Positions 1 through 8,797 are shown, numbered from the stretch's first letter. The stretch: 64,000 bases of DNA from UBA6136 sp044351045 (GCA_044351045.1 JBILGM010000008.1:1-64000); one strand, 5' to 3'. The notes: generated by a model from the sequence alone, not told the origin. A program made the numbers and translations.

Positions 1-642
1 TTCCTTTTCAAGCATCATGCGCGGCTTCTTGTCCGGGGCCTTGCCTAGGACGGCGGACAGCTTAATTCCTCGACAGGGATTACTGGAAAGGACACTCCTG
101 CCAACGCCATGATCGAAGACAGCATTGGCTGTAACAAAGAGTTGTTGCGTAGCGGTGTAACTCCGTTGCCCAGCTGCCTCGATCAACGCAACGATATCTG
201 CTGGGTTGACCTCCTTGGCTGGGATAACTCCCAGCTTGGGTATCAGCCAGGAATGGATGTGGTATCGGCGGGCTTCTTGCGTGCTGGCTGCAAGGCTGGG
301 GATCACTTTAGCCTCGTAATCGGTCGCCAATGCCTTGAAGGACTTATCTTGGGCGCGGTTTAGTTTTGATTGGCGCTTTTCCCGAGCCACGTCGGATCCT
401 TTCTGGATTTGTTGGCGCAGCTTGGTCGCCTCGCTCTTGGCATCGGTGATGCTGAAGTCGGGATAACGTCCAATGGTGACTTCCTTCTGCACGCCGCCCA
501 GCCGATACCGGAGTACCCATGCGGCAGTTCCCTTGGCTGAAAGTGTGAAAGTCAATCCAGCTACTTCCCCCTGTGCTTTCGCCAGTGGCCGACCGGCCTT
601 GAGCCAGTGCCGTATCTGGATATCAGTGATTTTGCTCTGCAT
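1..642 (-). CDS. P4-type tyrosine recombinase (integrase), N-terminal part, cut by window edge
   Basis: Reading the minus strand from an ATG at 642-640 gives 214 uninterrupted codons that leave the window at base 1. The protein starts MQSKITDIQIRHWLKAG and contains TFTLSAKGTAAWVLRYR and TIGRYPDFSITDAK, the arm-binding N-terminal domain typical of P4/phage integrases (DUF4102), followed by the start of a core-binding SAM-like domain. The catalytic R-H-R-Y half lies outside the window, so activity cannot be judged. A GGGGG Shine-Dalgarno lies 6 bases before the ATG. Such enzymes insert islands or prophages, usually with the 5' end of int facing the attachment site. Here that would place the element to the left and the junction between 643 and about 1000, but no tRNA or duplicated att core was recognised there. 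Confidence 0.85.
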   Translation of the reverse strand, partial: MQSKITDIQIRHWLKAGRPLAKAQGEVAGLTFTLSAKGTAAWVLRYRLGGVQKEVTIGRYPDFSITDAKSEATKLRQQIQKGSDVAREKRQSKLNRAQDKSFKALATDYEAKVIPSLAASTQEARRYHIHSWLIPKLGVIPAKEVNPADIVALIEAAGQRSYTATQQLFVTANAVFDHGVGRSVLSSNPCRGIKLSAVLGKAPDKKPRMMLEKE

Positions 643-657
643 TGTTACCCCCAAAAT

Positions 658-706
658 GAGTAGCTAGAGTGTGGCTACACATTTCTAGCTACTCATCCAG
701 CTACTC
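658..706. repeat. Palindromic and direct repeat cluster upstream of the integrase
   Basis: GAGTAGCTAGA at 658-668 is the exact reverse complement of TCTAGCTACTC at 684-694. Between them GTGTGGCTACAC (669-680) forms a second, nested inverted repeat. The octamer AGCTACTC at 687-694 is repeated directly at 699-706, 12 bases later. The cluster lies 16-64 bases upstream of the integrase start. It could be an operator for int autoregulation, or arm-type or core sites for recombination. The sequence alone does not decide. Confidence 0.6.
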
Positions 707-748
707 AGATTGTACGCCATAGGATGACACGGGGTGAAACGGGAGGAC

Positions 749-772
749 AAAAAACCCGCATGAATTGCGGGC
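749..772 (-). terminator. Rho-independent terminator on the minus strand
   Basis: On the minus strand, GCCCGC, a 7-base loop (AATTCAT) and GCGGG form a short stem followed by six T. It would end transcripts moving left from somewhere in 773-1000, yet no gene is recognised there on that strand. It may terminate an unseen small RNA or be a leftover of the pre-insertion gene order. Confidence 0.55.
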
Positions 773-962
773 TGTAGAGAGTGGTCTGTGCGACGCTATA
801 AAATCACATGAAACATGGTTTCGCATTCAGGGTCACAACGCGCATCAGTTTCAGAAAAAAATGGGTTATAAATGGAGAGGGGCTCAGCAGCGAGAGCGCT
901 GCGAGGGTTACGGCTTTCTGTCATCGCGGGCTGGAATCCGCCGGGTTAACAATTCGAATGGC
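773..962. other. Intergenic stretch without recognised gene
   Basis: Both strands were read. No tRNA, tmRNA or conserved protein was recognised. Open frames crossing this stretch on the plus strand only extend rpmE upstream without a start context. Confidence 0.4.
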
Positions 963-991
963 TTGCTAAAGGCCGTACCTGACGGTAGGAT
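963..991 (+). promoter_or_regulatory. Probable sigma-70 promoter of rpmE
   Basis: TTGCTA (963-968), a 17-base spacer and TAGGAT (986-991) make a fair sigma-70 promoter. Transcription would begin near 998, leaving a leader of about 40 bases before the rpmE ATG. Confidence 0.45.
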
Positions 992-1037
992 GCCTAGTTT
1001 ATTTATTGTCCGCCATTGCTTTTCAAGGAAACCCTTC

Positions 1038-1238
1038 ATGAAGCCGGAAATCCATCCCAACTACGCCGATATAAAAGTTAACTGCAGCTGCGGCAACACG
1101 TTTGAAACGCGCTCTACTCTTGCCAAGGATCTTCATGTCGAAGTCTGTGCGGCATGCCATCCATTCTATACGGGCAAGCAAAGAGTCGTCGACACGGCCG
1201 GTCGCGTCGACAAGTTCCGTCGGCGCTATAGTCGCTGA
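1038..1238 (+). CDS. rpmE: 50S ribosomal protein L31 (zinc-binding type)
   Basis: This 66-residue protein starts MKPEIHPNYADIKVNCSCG and ends with the basic tail VDKFRRRYSR. It is the large-subunit protein that bridges to the 30S head. The four cysteines (CSC near residue 17 and CAAC near residue 38) identify the zinc-containing form rather than the Zur-regulated C-minus paralog. The start at 1038 is set by AAGGAA at 1025-1030 and by the normal L31 N-terminus; the open frame extends upstream but not in a conserved way. The gene is alone, with a promoter at 963-991 and its own terminator at 1293-1317, behind which a group II intron has inserted. Confidence 0.95.
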   Translation: MKPEIHPNYADIKVNCSCGNTFETRSTLAKDLHVEVCAACHPFYTGKQRVVDTAGRVDKFRRRYSR

Positions 1239-1292
1239 CCCAGTCTGTCGGGAGGACCTAGATACTCCCGATAGTCTGAAGCGAGAGCGGGA

Positions 1293-1317
1293 AAACCCGG
1301 GTTACCCCGGGTTTTTT
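1293..1317 (+). terminator. rpmE Rho-independent terminator, intron target
   Basis: AAACCCGGG (1293-1301), loop TTAC and CCCGGGTTT (1306-1314) form a perfect 9-bp stem followed by a T tract to 1317. The group II intron begins at 1321, only a few bases further on, as expected for class C introns that use terminator hairpins as targets. Confidence 0.9.
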
Positions 1318-1320
1318 ATT

Positions 1321-3195
1321 GTGCGCCCAGCATGGGCGCACACCTGCGGGTGCAAGTCCCGCTGCGAGCTGGTCACAGTGAGCAAAGCGAAGCGCAACTG
1401 CGTAAGGGCGACCGAGCGTGGGAAGGAAGCGTGGAGCTTAAATCGCGAGCTGATGAACAAGAACCGCATAGAAGGCGCTGCCAAGCAGGGCGAGTGGGCA
1501 ATGGACCACGAAGCTCGTGACCAAGGCGAGGTGGTGTAGATGCGGCGGTTGTGCGATGAAGGTGTGCGACGCTTACCTGGGGAGATCTCGCCTTGTGCCT
1601 GAAAGGGCGACGGCTCTGCCGGAGCGAGAAGTCAGCCGAGGTCGTAGTAGTCAAAGCGGGGGGCCGAGGAGGCCCGGGGGCGAAGGACCGAACGAGAGTG
1701 AGTGACCGAGGACACGTGTGATGTCAAAGGCCATGCGTCAGATGCCGGGGCGACCCGGGCGGGTGGATGTAGCGCAGGGTGAAGCCTTGCGTGAACCCGC
1801 CAGCGACGAAGCCTGCGGCCCGCCGCGTGAACACCCGGGCACAGGGTCGGCAAAGCAACTGGCAGACACTGGATGCCTGCTGGAAGCGACGCTCACGAGA
1901 CAGAACCTGCAGTTAGCGTGGAAGCGGGTCAAGGCCAACAAGGGCGCGGCCGGGGTGGATGGGCTCGACATCGAGCAAACCGCCGAAGTGCTCCGCCACA
2001 AGTGGCCGGATATTCGACAAACATTGTTGCAGGGGCACTACCGGCCCAGTCCGGCACGCAGAGTGATGATCCCTAAGCCGGACGGCAGCCAGCGCGAGCT
2101 GGGCATCCCGACGGTGATCGATCGACTGATCCAGCAAGCCCTTTTGCAAGTGCTGCAACCCATCATCGACCCCACCTTCAGCGAACACAGCCACGGGTTT
2201 AGGCCGGGCAGACGGGCACACGACGCGGTCAAGGCCGCGCGGGCGTCCATGCAGTCCGGCAAACGTGTGGTGGTGGACGTGGATCTAGAGCAGTTCTTCG
2301 ACCGGGTCAACCATGACATCCTGATCGACAGGCTCAGGAAACGCATCGACGACCCCGGAGTGATCCGGCTGATTCGGGCCTACCTGAACGCTGGGATCAT
2401 GGAGGGTGGGGTGGCGATGGATCGCTATCTGGGCACGCCGCAAGGCGGACCGCTGAGTCCCTTGCTGGCCAACGTGCTACTTGACGAAGTGGACAAAACG
2501 CTGGCGGCGCGAGGCTACCGCTTTGCGCGCTATGCCGACGACTGCAACGACTATGTGGGCAGCAAGAAGGCAGGCGAGCGGGTTATGGCCTATCTCAGGA
2601 AGTTGTACACGGGCTTGAGGCTTCAGATCAATGAAGACAAGAGCGCAGTGGCCAGTGCTTTCAGGCGCAAATTCCTGGGCTATGAGCTGTGGATGGCCAA
2701 GGGCAGAGCAGTCAAATGTGCAGTAGCCCACAAGGCGCTGGACCACTTCAAAGCACGAATAAGGCGACTCACGCGCCGCTCGGGCGGACGCAGCATGGAG
2801 CAAGTGGTGGAGAAACTGCGGCCCTACGTGCGGGGTTGGAAGGCGTATTTTGGGCTGGCGTAAACACCCGGAGTCTGGCTAGGGCTGGACGAGTGGCTGC
2901 GCCACCGGCTCAGGGCGATCCAGCTCAGGCACTGGAAAAGGTTAAAGACGATCTACCGGGAACTCAAGGCACTGGGGGCATCGGAAGATGTGGCCAAACA
3001 GGTGGCGGGGAACTGCCATCTGTGGTGGCGCAACAGTGACGGCGCGATCAAGCGCGTGCTGACCATTGCGTACTTTGACCAGCTGGGAGTGCCAAGACGG
3101 TCCTGACCTCAAGCTCTCGAACCGCCCGGTGCGAACCCGCATGCCGGGTGGTGTGGCAGGGGCGGCTGCGATCATCGCGGCCCCCCTATGCCGAT
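1321..3195 (+). mobile_element. Group IIC intron inserted after the rpmE terminator
   Basis: The 5' end reads GTGCGCCCAGCATGGGCGCA, a bacterial group II 5' boundary with the first stem-loop of domain I. About 400 bases of structured RNA precede the intron-encoded protein at 1721-3106. Downstream, 3117-3157 can fold as domain V (CCGCCCGGTGCG pairing with CGCATGCCGGGTGG) and about 3158-3195 as domain VI, ending near CTATGCCGAT. The 3' edge is placed by resemblance to other bacterial introns and could be off by a few bases. Known class C introns lack an endonuclease domain and insert behind terminators; both traits are seen here. The intron is in the sense orientation of rpmE but outside its coding region, so rpmE does not depend on splicing. 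Confidence 0.85.
1721..3106 (+). pseudogene. ltrA-like: Group II intron reverse transcriptase/maturase with one premature stop
   Basis: The frame from ATG 1721 carries the RT fingers and palm (HGFRPGRRAHDAV, QGGPLSPLLANVLLDE, active site YADD) and the maturase domain (LRPYVRGWKAYFGLA). A TAA at 2861-2863 ends the open frame. Reading on in the same frame restores the family's conserved C-terminus (TPGVW, DEWLRHRLRAIQLRHWKR, WWRNSDG, LTIAYFDQLGVPRRS) to a TGA at 3104-3106. Family members normally have Gln here (GLAQTPG), so one CAA-to-TAA change explains the break. There is no HNH/endonuclease domain, as in class C. Losing the thumb/maturase tail probably blocks splicing and mobility unless a protein acts in trans. 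A GTG at 1718 is an alternative start. Confidence 0.85.
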
Positions 3196-3246
3196 TTTAG
3201 TCGTTAGCAGCCTATAACTGATCTGTAGCTGCTTCTGAATAACGTC

Positions 3247-5718
3247 TCAGAAGAGAGATTCCATCGAGCGGCTGACCGGGGATTTGCTTGATCCCTGTTT
3301 GTGTTTGTTCTTGATCTTTTTGGCATCTTTTGGGGTTGTGGGATGTTTTCCATACCGGGCATCTCCAGTGTCGACAGAGATCTCCTGCTTGTTGCTTGGA
3401 TAGTATTCGAAATCAGTGGTCGTGGCGCCCTTTGAGTTGACCTTGGTTTTTTTGGTGTGACCGCCTGAAGGGGCTGGGAATTTGTATTCGGGGACACCCT
3501 TGAGTGCGACCCTCATGAATCGCACCCACATTGGGAGCGCCAGGTCACCGCCCATCTGGTTGTGACCCAGTGTCTTGTAGGTATCAAAACCAAACCAGGC
3601 GACAGTCACCATTGCAGGGGTGTAGCCGTCGAACCAGGCATCGAAGGATTTGTTGGTCGTACCCGTTTTGCCGGCCACATCCGAGCGTCCGAGTGCCAGA
3701 GCTTTTTTTGCCGTCCCCATTCGAACGACATCGCGCAACATCGAGTTCATCATGTAATGGACTTTCGGCGAAATGACTCGCTTGGCGGTACCCTCGGAGT
3801 TATTTGTTGCCTCACAATCAATGCACGCTGAGGGCGGGGTCGCCTGGTAGACGGTTTTGCCGCTATCGGTGTCAACTCGACTGATGAAGTAAGGGTCGAC
3901 CCGGAATCCGCCATTGGCGAAAACTGAATACATCTGGGCCATGCGCAACGGGCTGGCCGATCCGCTACCCAAGGCTAGAGGGAGAACGGGGGGAAGCTCC
4001 TCCGGCTCAAATCCAAAGTCTTCTGCAAGCTTAACCACTTTTTTGATGCCGACTTTCTGCATCAATTTAACCGCCACAACATTGCGGGAGTAGATGAGCG
4101 CGGTTCTGATTGGCGTCGGTCCGTAATAACGGCGGGATGCATTCATGGGCTGCCATCCTGCGGCTTTGACCGGGGAGTCGATGACAATGCTGGATGGTGT
4201 CATGCCATCGCTCAGGGCCGCCGAGTAGACTACGGGCTTGAAGCCTGAGCCTGGCTGTCTCTTGGACTGAATGGCCCGATTGAACTTGCTGTAATGAAAG
4301 TCATACCCCCCGGCAATGGAAACAACCTGGCCATCCTTGGGAAGGACAGAGACCAGTGCCCCACCCACTTCGGGTATTTGTGTAAGCTTGAGCCGAGAGC
4401 CATCGCTTCGCAGCCGAATAACATCACCGATGGTCAGGGGCGTGGTGCTGCCTTCGGGCTCTTTCTTGCGTTTCCTGCTGTTCAGCCAGCGATGCGCCCA
4501 ACCCAAGGCGGAGGCACTGAGATTGAGGTACTCTCCAGATCCTAGATAGACGTTGGCACTGCCGTTTTTAAGGGCAAGGATTAAGCCCGGCACCGTGTAG
4601 CCCAGTTGCCCCAGCTTGGCCAGCTGCCTGTCCCAATCCGCTTCCGTGGTGTATTTCTCAATATCGATATGTTCCGTGATTGGACGAAAACGTCTTCTTT
4701 CGTCAAAACGATGCAGGCTGGAACGCAACGTGTCTTCAGCAAGTAGCTGCAGTTTTGGATCGATCGTGGTCCGGACCTGATAACCGTTGTTGTAGGCTTC
4801 CTCGCCATACTGATCGTACATTTGATTTCTGATGATTTCCGCGACATAGGGCAGATCTAGGTCCAAGGAACGATCATGCAAGGCTGCGGTATTGGGGGTC
4901 ACCAAGGCATGCGTGTACTCGTCCATACTTATGGAGCCCAGATCCAGCATGCGATCAAGGACATAATCGCGACGGGTTAGCGCGCGACTGGGATTCACGA
5001 TCGGGTTGAAGGTCGAGGGGGCTTTGGGGAGCCCGGCAATCGTGGCAATTTCGGCCAGATCGAGCTCATCCACGGATTTGTTGTAGTAAATCTTTGCTGC
5101 AGCGCCTACCCCGTAGGCATGGTTGCCGAGATAAATCTTATTGAGGTAGAGCTCGAGAATACGGTCCTTGGGAATTTCCGCCTCGATTTTCATCGCCAAC
5201 ATGATTTCCCTGATTTTTCGTAGGAAAGTTTTTTCATTGCTGAGGAAGAAGTTTCTTGCTACCTGCATGGTTATGGTGCTGCCACCCTGCCGCTTCTGCC
5301 CAGTACTGAGGAAGGTGAAGGTTGCTCGTAGCAGTCCTTGGTAGTCAAAGCCGGGATGTTCGTAAAAGCGGTAATCCTCGGCGGCCAAAAAAGCCTGAAC
5401 CATTTTTTTGGGTAGGGCTTCCAGAGTCAGGGGATAACGAACCTTCTCCCCATACTGGCCGATCAACAGCCCATCTCGGCTGTAGACTTTCATGGGGCTC
5501 TGATAATGGACGTCATTGAGGGCGTCCAGATCAGGGAGTTGGGATTGCAGGTACACGTAGAGACCGAAGAGCAAAAGTCCGATGGTCATTACGCCGGCAC
5601 CAATGCCAAGCGTCACGCGGCCTATGAACCGAAAGAATGAGACGATGCCCGAACCGGGGCGGTGGCTTTTCTCGGATGACACGTTAAGGGAAATACGAAA
5701 GAAGGGGCTCAGGCTCAC
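3247..5718 (-). CDS. mrcA: Penicillin-binding protein 1A (bifunctional transglycosylase/transpeptidase)
   Basis: This 823-residue class A PBP (also called ponA) polymerises and cross-links peptidoglycan at the outer face of the inner membrane. It has one N-terminal membrane segment (about residues 35-58, VTLGIGAGVMTIGLLLFGLY). The GT51 domain carries the catalytic Glu in AAEDYRFYEHPGFD and the motif QGGSTITMQVARN. An OB-like insertion follows, then the transpeptidase with GSGFKP (nucleophile Ser, SxxK), SRN and KTGTTN. The length fits PBP1A (about 820-850). The start is a GTG at 5718 without a good ribosome site, so a start some codons later is possible. It is divergent from pilM, the same ponA/pilMNOPQ order found in Pseudomonas and many other gammaproteobacteria. 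Confidence 0.95.
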   Translation of the reverse strand: MSLSPFFRISLNVSSEKSHRPGSGIVSFFRFIGRVTLGIGAGVMTIGLLLFGLYVYLQSQLPDLDALNDVHYQSPMKVYSRDGLLIGQYGEKVRYPLTLEALPKKMVQAFLAAEDYRFYEHPGFDYQGLLRATFTFLSTGQKRQGGSTITMQVARNFFLSNEKTFLRKIREIMLAMKIEAEIPKDRILELYLNKIYLGNHAYGVGAAAKIYYNKSVDELDLAEIATIAGLPKAPSTFNPIVNPSRALTRRDYVLDRMLDLGSISMDEYTHALVTPNTAALHDRSLDLDLPYVAEIIRNQMYDQYGEEAYNNGYQVRTTIDPKLQLLAEDTLRSSLHRFDERRRFRPITEHIDIEKYTTEADWDRQLAKLGQLGYTVPGLILALKNGSANVYLGSGEYLNLSASALGWAHRWLNSRKRKKEPEGSTTPLTIGDVIRLRSDGSRLKLTQIPEVGGALVSVLPKDGQVVSIAGGYDFHYSKFNRAIQSKRQPGSGFKPVVYSAALSDGMTPSSIVIDSPVKAAGWQPMNASRRYYGPTPIRTALIYSRNVVAVKLMQKVGIKKVVKLAEDFGFEPEELPPVLPLALGSGSASPLRMAQMYSVFANGGFRVDPYFISRVDTDSGKTVYQATPPSACIDCEATNNSEGTAKRVISPKVHYMMNSMLRDVVRMGTAKKALALGRSDVAGKTGTTNKSFDAWFDGYTPAMVTVAWFGFDTYKTLGHNQMGGDLALPMWVRFMRVALKGVPEYKFPAPSGGHTKKTKVNSKGATTTDFEYYPSNKQEISVDTGDARYGKHPTTPKDAKKIKNKHKQGSSKSPVSRSMESLF

Positions 5719-5818
5719 TTAAGTTGTTGGGGACCCGTGCCGGTAGACAGTTCCGGTGGACGTAACAAGGAAGCGGCAGTTGAACAGATGCCGAGCCCAG
5801 TTTAAAAACTCAAACTAC

Positions 5819-5824
5819 TATACT
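5819..5824 (+). promoter_or_regulatory. Candidate -10 box for the pilMNOPQ operon
   Basis: TATACT at 5819-5824 lies 83 bases before the pilM ATG in the 188-base ponA/pilM divergent region. No good -35 hexamer stands 16-18 bases upstream, so this would be an activator-dependent or weak sigma-70 promoter. Confidence 0.3.
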
Positions 5825-5906
5825 ACATGTGGTACTGCCCTTTGACCTTGCCCTTTGGTCCACCTGTTGCGGGTATTTGGCGATTTTTTCATGGAAGTTT
5901 GGGTTG

Positions 5907-6968
5907 ATGTTCTCATTGCGTCGAAGTCAGTCGGAATTTCTCGGAATTGATATCAGCGCAAGTTCGGTAAAAGTGGTCGAGCTTGCCCAGTCTGGCTCAA
6001 AAATGGAGTTGAAGGGCTACTCCATCGTTGCCCTGCCTCCAACCGGAGTCGCGTCGGCGAAAGAGAGCCAGATCCAGGTGGTCGGTACGGCCATCAAAAA
6101 GGCCGTAAAGCAGATCGGTACCCGTTGCACTCTGGCGTCTACCGCGGTCCCGGGATCGGCAGTTATCGTCAAGACCGTCAATTTTCCGGCGGGCCTCCGT
6201 GAGGATGAAATTGAGGCGCAGATAGAATTGGAGGCCGAGGAGTATATTCCTTACCCATTGGAGGACGTCAGCCTGGATTTTTACGTGCTGGGACCTGCTG
6301 AAAATATGCCTGGTTTGATTGATGTTCAGGTGGTGGCATCTAGGAAAGAGCTCGTCGAGGATCGAGCGGCCGCCCTGGAATGGGCAGGGCTTAAGGCAGA
6401 AGTGGTGGATGTGGACTCCTTCGCCATGGAACGGGCCAGTCACCGAATGATCGCGAATTCCGATGGCTGGGATGTCGGTGAGGTGTAGGCGCTCATTGAC
6501 TCGGGTGCCAGTGCCACTTCAATAATTGTTGTGCAGGACCGGAAGGTGATTTTTACCCGGGAACACAATTTCGGTGGTCGTCAGTTGAGCGAGGAGATCC
6601 AGAGACGCTATGGCTTATCCTTTGAGGGGGCTGAACGAGCGAAAAAAAATGGGGGTCTTCCCCTGGATCATGAAGCCGAGATATTTGAGCCTTTCATCGC
6701 TGCGCTCGGCCAGCAGATAGATAGGTCTCTCCATTTTTTTCAATCTTCTCAACCGCAAGTCGAGGTGAAAAGAATTTTTCTGGCGGGGGGATGCGCCGCG
6801 CTGGCAGGGGTCCAGCAACATCTTGATTCCAGTAAAGACGTCAGCGTGTCAGTCGTGGATCCTTTCGCGGGTATGAGCCCTTCGACCAGGGCAACCCGTG
6901 CCAATCTTGGTAGGGATGCGCCCTCCTTGCTGGTTGCAACGGGGCTAGCATTGCAAAGTTTCGACTAG
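5907..6968 (+). pseudogene. pilM: Type IV pilus inner-membrane platform protein PilM, split by an in-frame TAG
   Basis: PilM is an actin-fold cytoplasmic protein that binds the PilN N-terminus and links the PilNOP complex to the pilus motors. ATG 5907 has GGAAG nine bases upstream and begins MFSLRRSQSEFLGIDISAS, the usual PilM start. The frame stops at TAG 6486-6488 (codon 194). It then continues without any shift as ALIDSGASATSIIVV (the second nucleotide-binding loop), VEVKRIFLAGGCAAL and the typical C-terminus LLVATGLALQSFD, ending TAG at 6968. Total length is 354 codons including both stops, normal for PilM. Everything else in the gene is conserved, so the nonsense change looks recent, or is a sequencing error or read-through. 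The downstream genes remain intact. Confidence 0.85.
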
Positions 6969-6970
6969 TT

Positions 6971-7573
6971 ATGGTCAGGATCAATCTGCTCCCCTGGCGA
7001 GAGGCACGGCGCAAACAGCAGCAGCTTCATTTTGCCGCCTTAGCGTTGGGTGTCATGGCCAGCACGGCGCTGGCCATGATTCTGGTGCACATGGAGCTCA
7101 GTCGACGCATTGATTACCAGCAGCAACGTAACCAGTTTCTGACTAGCGAACTCGCCATACTTGACCAAAAAATCAAGGAAATTCAGGCGCTCGAAAAAAA
7201 TAAAAAGAACCTGATTGCGCGCATGGATGTGATCCAACAGCTTCAGGTCAGTCGTCCGGAGGTGGTCCATTTGTTTGATGAGTTGGGTAAAACGATCCCA
7301 GAAGGGGTCCAGATCAGTGACCTAATGCAAAGCGATCGCTTAATTGCAATCAACGGTGTCGCTCAGTCCAACGCCCGTGTGTCGGTGTTTATGAGGAATC
7401 TTGATCAGTCAATCTGGTTTCAGGAGCCCTCCTTGCAAATCATTGAATCCGTTATAGAAAGCAAGGATAAAAACGGCCGCCAGATGATCCATTTCGCGCT
7501 TAAATTCAGGCAGACTGGAGAAACTGCCGAGGGATCCGAGGTGAAGCCTCTGCCATCGAAGGGTCAGTCATGA
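6971..7573 (+). CDS. pilN: Type IV pilus assembly protein PilN
   Basis: This 200-residue bitopic protein of the inner-membrane alignment complex has the conserved PilM-binding N-terminus MVRINLLPWREARRKQQ, then one membrane segment (about residues 22-42). A coiled coil with KIKEIQALEKNKKNL follows, and a periplasmic ferredoxin-like domain pairs with PilO. It begins 3 bases after pilM and overlaps pilO by 4 bases (ATGA), showing tight translational coupling. A downstream gene of a nonsense-bearing pilM may suffer polarity. Confidence 0.93.
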   Translation: MVRINLLPWREARRKQQQLHFAALALGVMASTALAMILVHMELSRRIDYQQQRNQFLTSELAILDQKIKEIQALEKNKKNLIARMDVIQQLQVSRPEVVHLFDELGKTIPEGVQISDLMQSDRLIAINGVAQSNARVSVFMRNLDQSIWFQEPSLQIIESVIESKDKNGRQMIHFALKFRQTGETAEGSEVKPLPSKGQS

Positions 7574-8223
7574 ATCTCTCTGAAATCAGTTGGGATCTGG
7601 AATACGCCGGTTCTTGGCCTACAGCCGTCAAGGCTTGCGTCATCGCGATGTTAAGTGTGGTATTAGTGGGGCTTTGGTACTACCTGGATACCTCATCGCA
7701 ATTGGAGCAGTTCACCGTTGCACAGGGCAAGGAGATGGAGTTGCGATCTGCTTTTGAGCAGAAGCAGAAGAAGGTGGCGAACCTTGATGAATACAGGGAG
7801 CAGTTGCTCGAAATTGAAAAATCCTTCGGAGACCTACTGCGTCAGTTACCTAACAAAACCGAAGTGCCTGAGCTGTTGGTGGATGTATCGCAGACCGGTC
7901 TTGCCAGCGGTCTTGAATTCGAGTTGTTCAAGCCGGGGGCAGAGAGCATCAAGGATTTTTACGCCGAGCTTCCCATTGAGGTCAAGGTTGTGGGTACCTA
8001 CTCGAATTTCGGGGGTTTCGTCAGCGGTTTGGCCTCCCTGCCGCGCATTGTGACCGTGCAAAACATAAAAATTGTGCCCAACGACGCGAAGAATACCCAG
8101 GCGCATAAGGGTGACAAGTTTCCGCTAACCATGACAGCACTTGTGAGGACTTATCGTTATCTCGATGAAGGCGAGGTGGCGGCTGAGACTCTGGCCAAGC
8201 CGACACCGGCTAAAAAACCTTGA
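7570..8223 (+). CDS. pilO: Type IV pilus assembly protein PilO
   Basis: This 217-residue partner of PilN has a short cytoplasmic tail, a membrane segment at about residues 22-42 (VKACVIAMLSVVLVGLWYYL) and a coiled coil (EQKQKKVANLDEYREQL). The periplasmic domain includes LLRQLPNKTEVPELL and PIEVKVVGTYSNFGGF, both characteristic of PilO. It overlaps pilN by 4 bases. PilN-PilO heterodimers bind PilP and so couple the inner-membrane platform to the secretin. Confidence 0.93.
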   Translation: MNLSEISWDLEYAGSWPTAVKACVIAMLSVVLVGLWYYLDTSSQLEQFTVAQGKEMELRSAFEQKQKKVANLDEYREQLLEIEKSFGDLLRQLPNKTEVPELLVDVSQTGLASGLEFELFKPGAESIKDFYAELPIEVKVVGTYSNFGGFVSGLASLPRIVTVQNIKIVPNDAKNTQAHKGDKFPLTMTALVRTYRYLDEGEVAAETLAKPTPAKKP

Positions 8224-8236
8224 AATTCCTGTGGGG

Positions 8237-8797
8237 ATGATGCGCGAGCCGCAACGTTCTTCCGTTTTTCTTGCGCTGAGCGTGATCACGGTGGCTTTCT
8301 CTTTGGGCGCCTGTATGCAGCAGGATATGAGTGATCTCGATTCTTACGTGGCTGAAGTTAAAGGCAGGCATAGGGTACCGATCGAGGCCTTGCCTGAAAT
8401 CAAGGTCGTGGAGCCTTTTGTTTTCAGGCCCAATCAGGTACGCGACCCTTTTGAACCGGATGAGGCTTTGCAGCAACCCGAGGAGGTCCGGGTCGAGACA
8501 GGGATCCGTCCCGATACTCTCAGGGCTCGAGAGGAGCTTGAGGGTTACGAGCTCGATGCCTTGCGCATGGTCGGTACGGTCCGCCAGGAAGGTGTCGTCT
8601 GGGCCTTGCTCAATGCGAAAGAGGGGACCATTCATCGTGTCCGTGTAGGTAATTACATCGGCAAGAACTACGGCAAGGTCGTAAATATCGTGGATAACAA
8701 GATCGAGTTGGTCGAAATCTTCGCCGATAGCTCCGGCGCTTGGCATGAGCGCAAGGCAGCGGTGACGATGGCCGATCAGGGCGACAAAAATCAATGA
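8237..8797 (+). CDS. pilP: Type IV pilus lipoprotein PilP
   Basis: This protein of about 186 residues begins MMREPQRSSVFLALSVI, with a lipoprotein signal ending in the lipobox LGAC. An unstructured linker (VFRPNQVRDPFEP) and a C-terminal beta-sandwich (ALLNAKEGTIHRVRVGNYIG) follow. It bridges PilNO to the N-domains of the secretin PilQ. The frame is open further upstream but would run into pilO, so the start is placed at ATG 8237 (ATG 8240 and GTG 8231 are possible), 13 bases after the pilO stop. It overlaps pilQ by 4 bases. Confidence 0.92.
   Translation: MMREPQRSSVFLALSVITVAFSLGACMQQDMSDLDSYVAEVKGRHRVPIEALPEIKVVEPFVFRPNQVRDPFEPDEALQQPEEVRVETGIRPDTLRAREELEGYELDALRMVGTVRQEGVVWALLNAKEGTIHRVRVGNYIGKNYGKVVNIVDNKIELVEIFADSSGAWHERKAAVTMADQGDKNQ

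Noticed and set aside
1718..1720. GTG 1718 as the start of the intron protein
   Set aside because: The adjacent ATG at 1721 is the simpler initiator; the difference is one residue.
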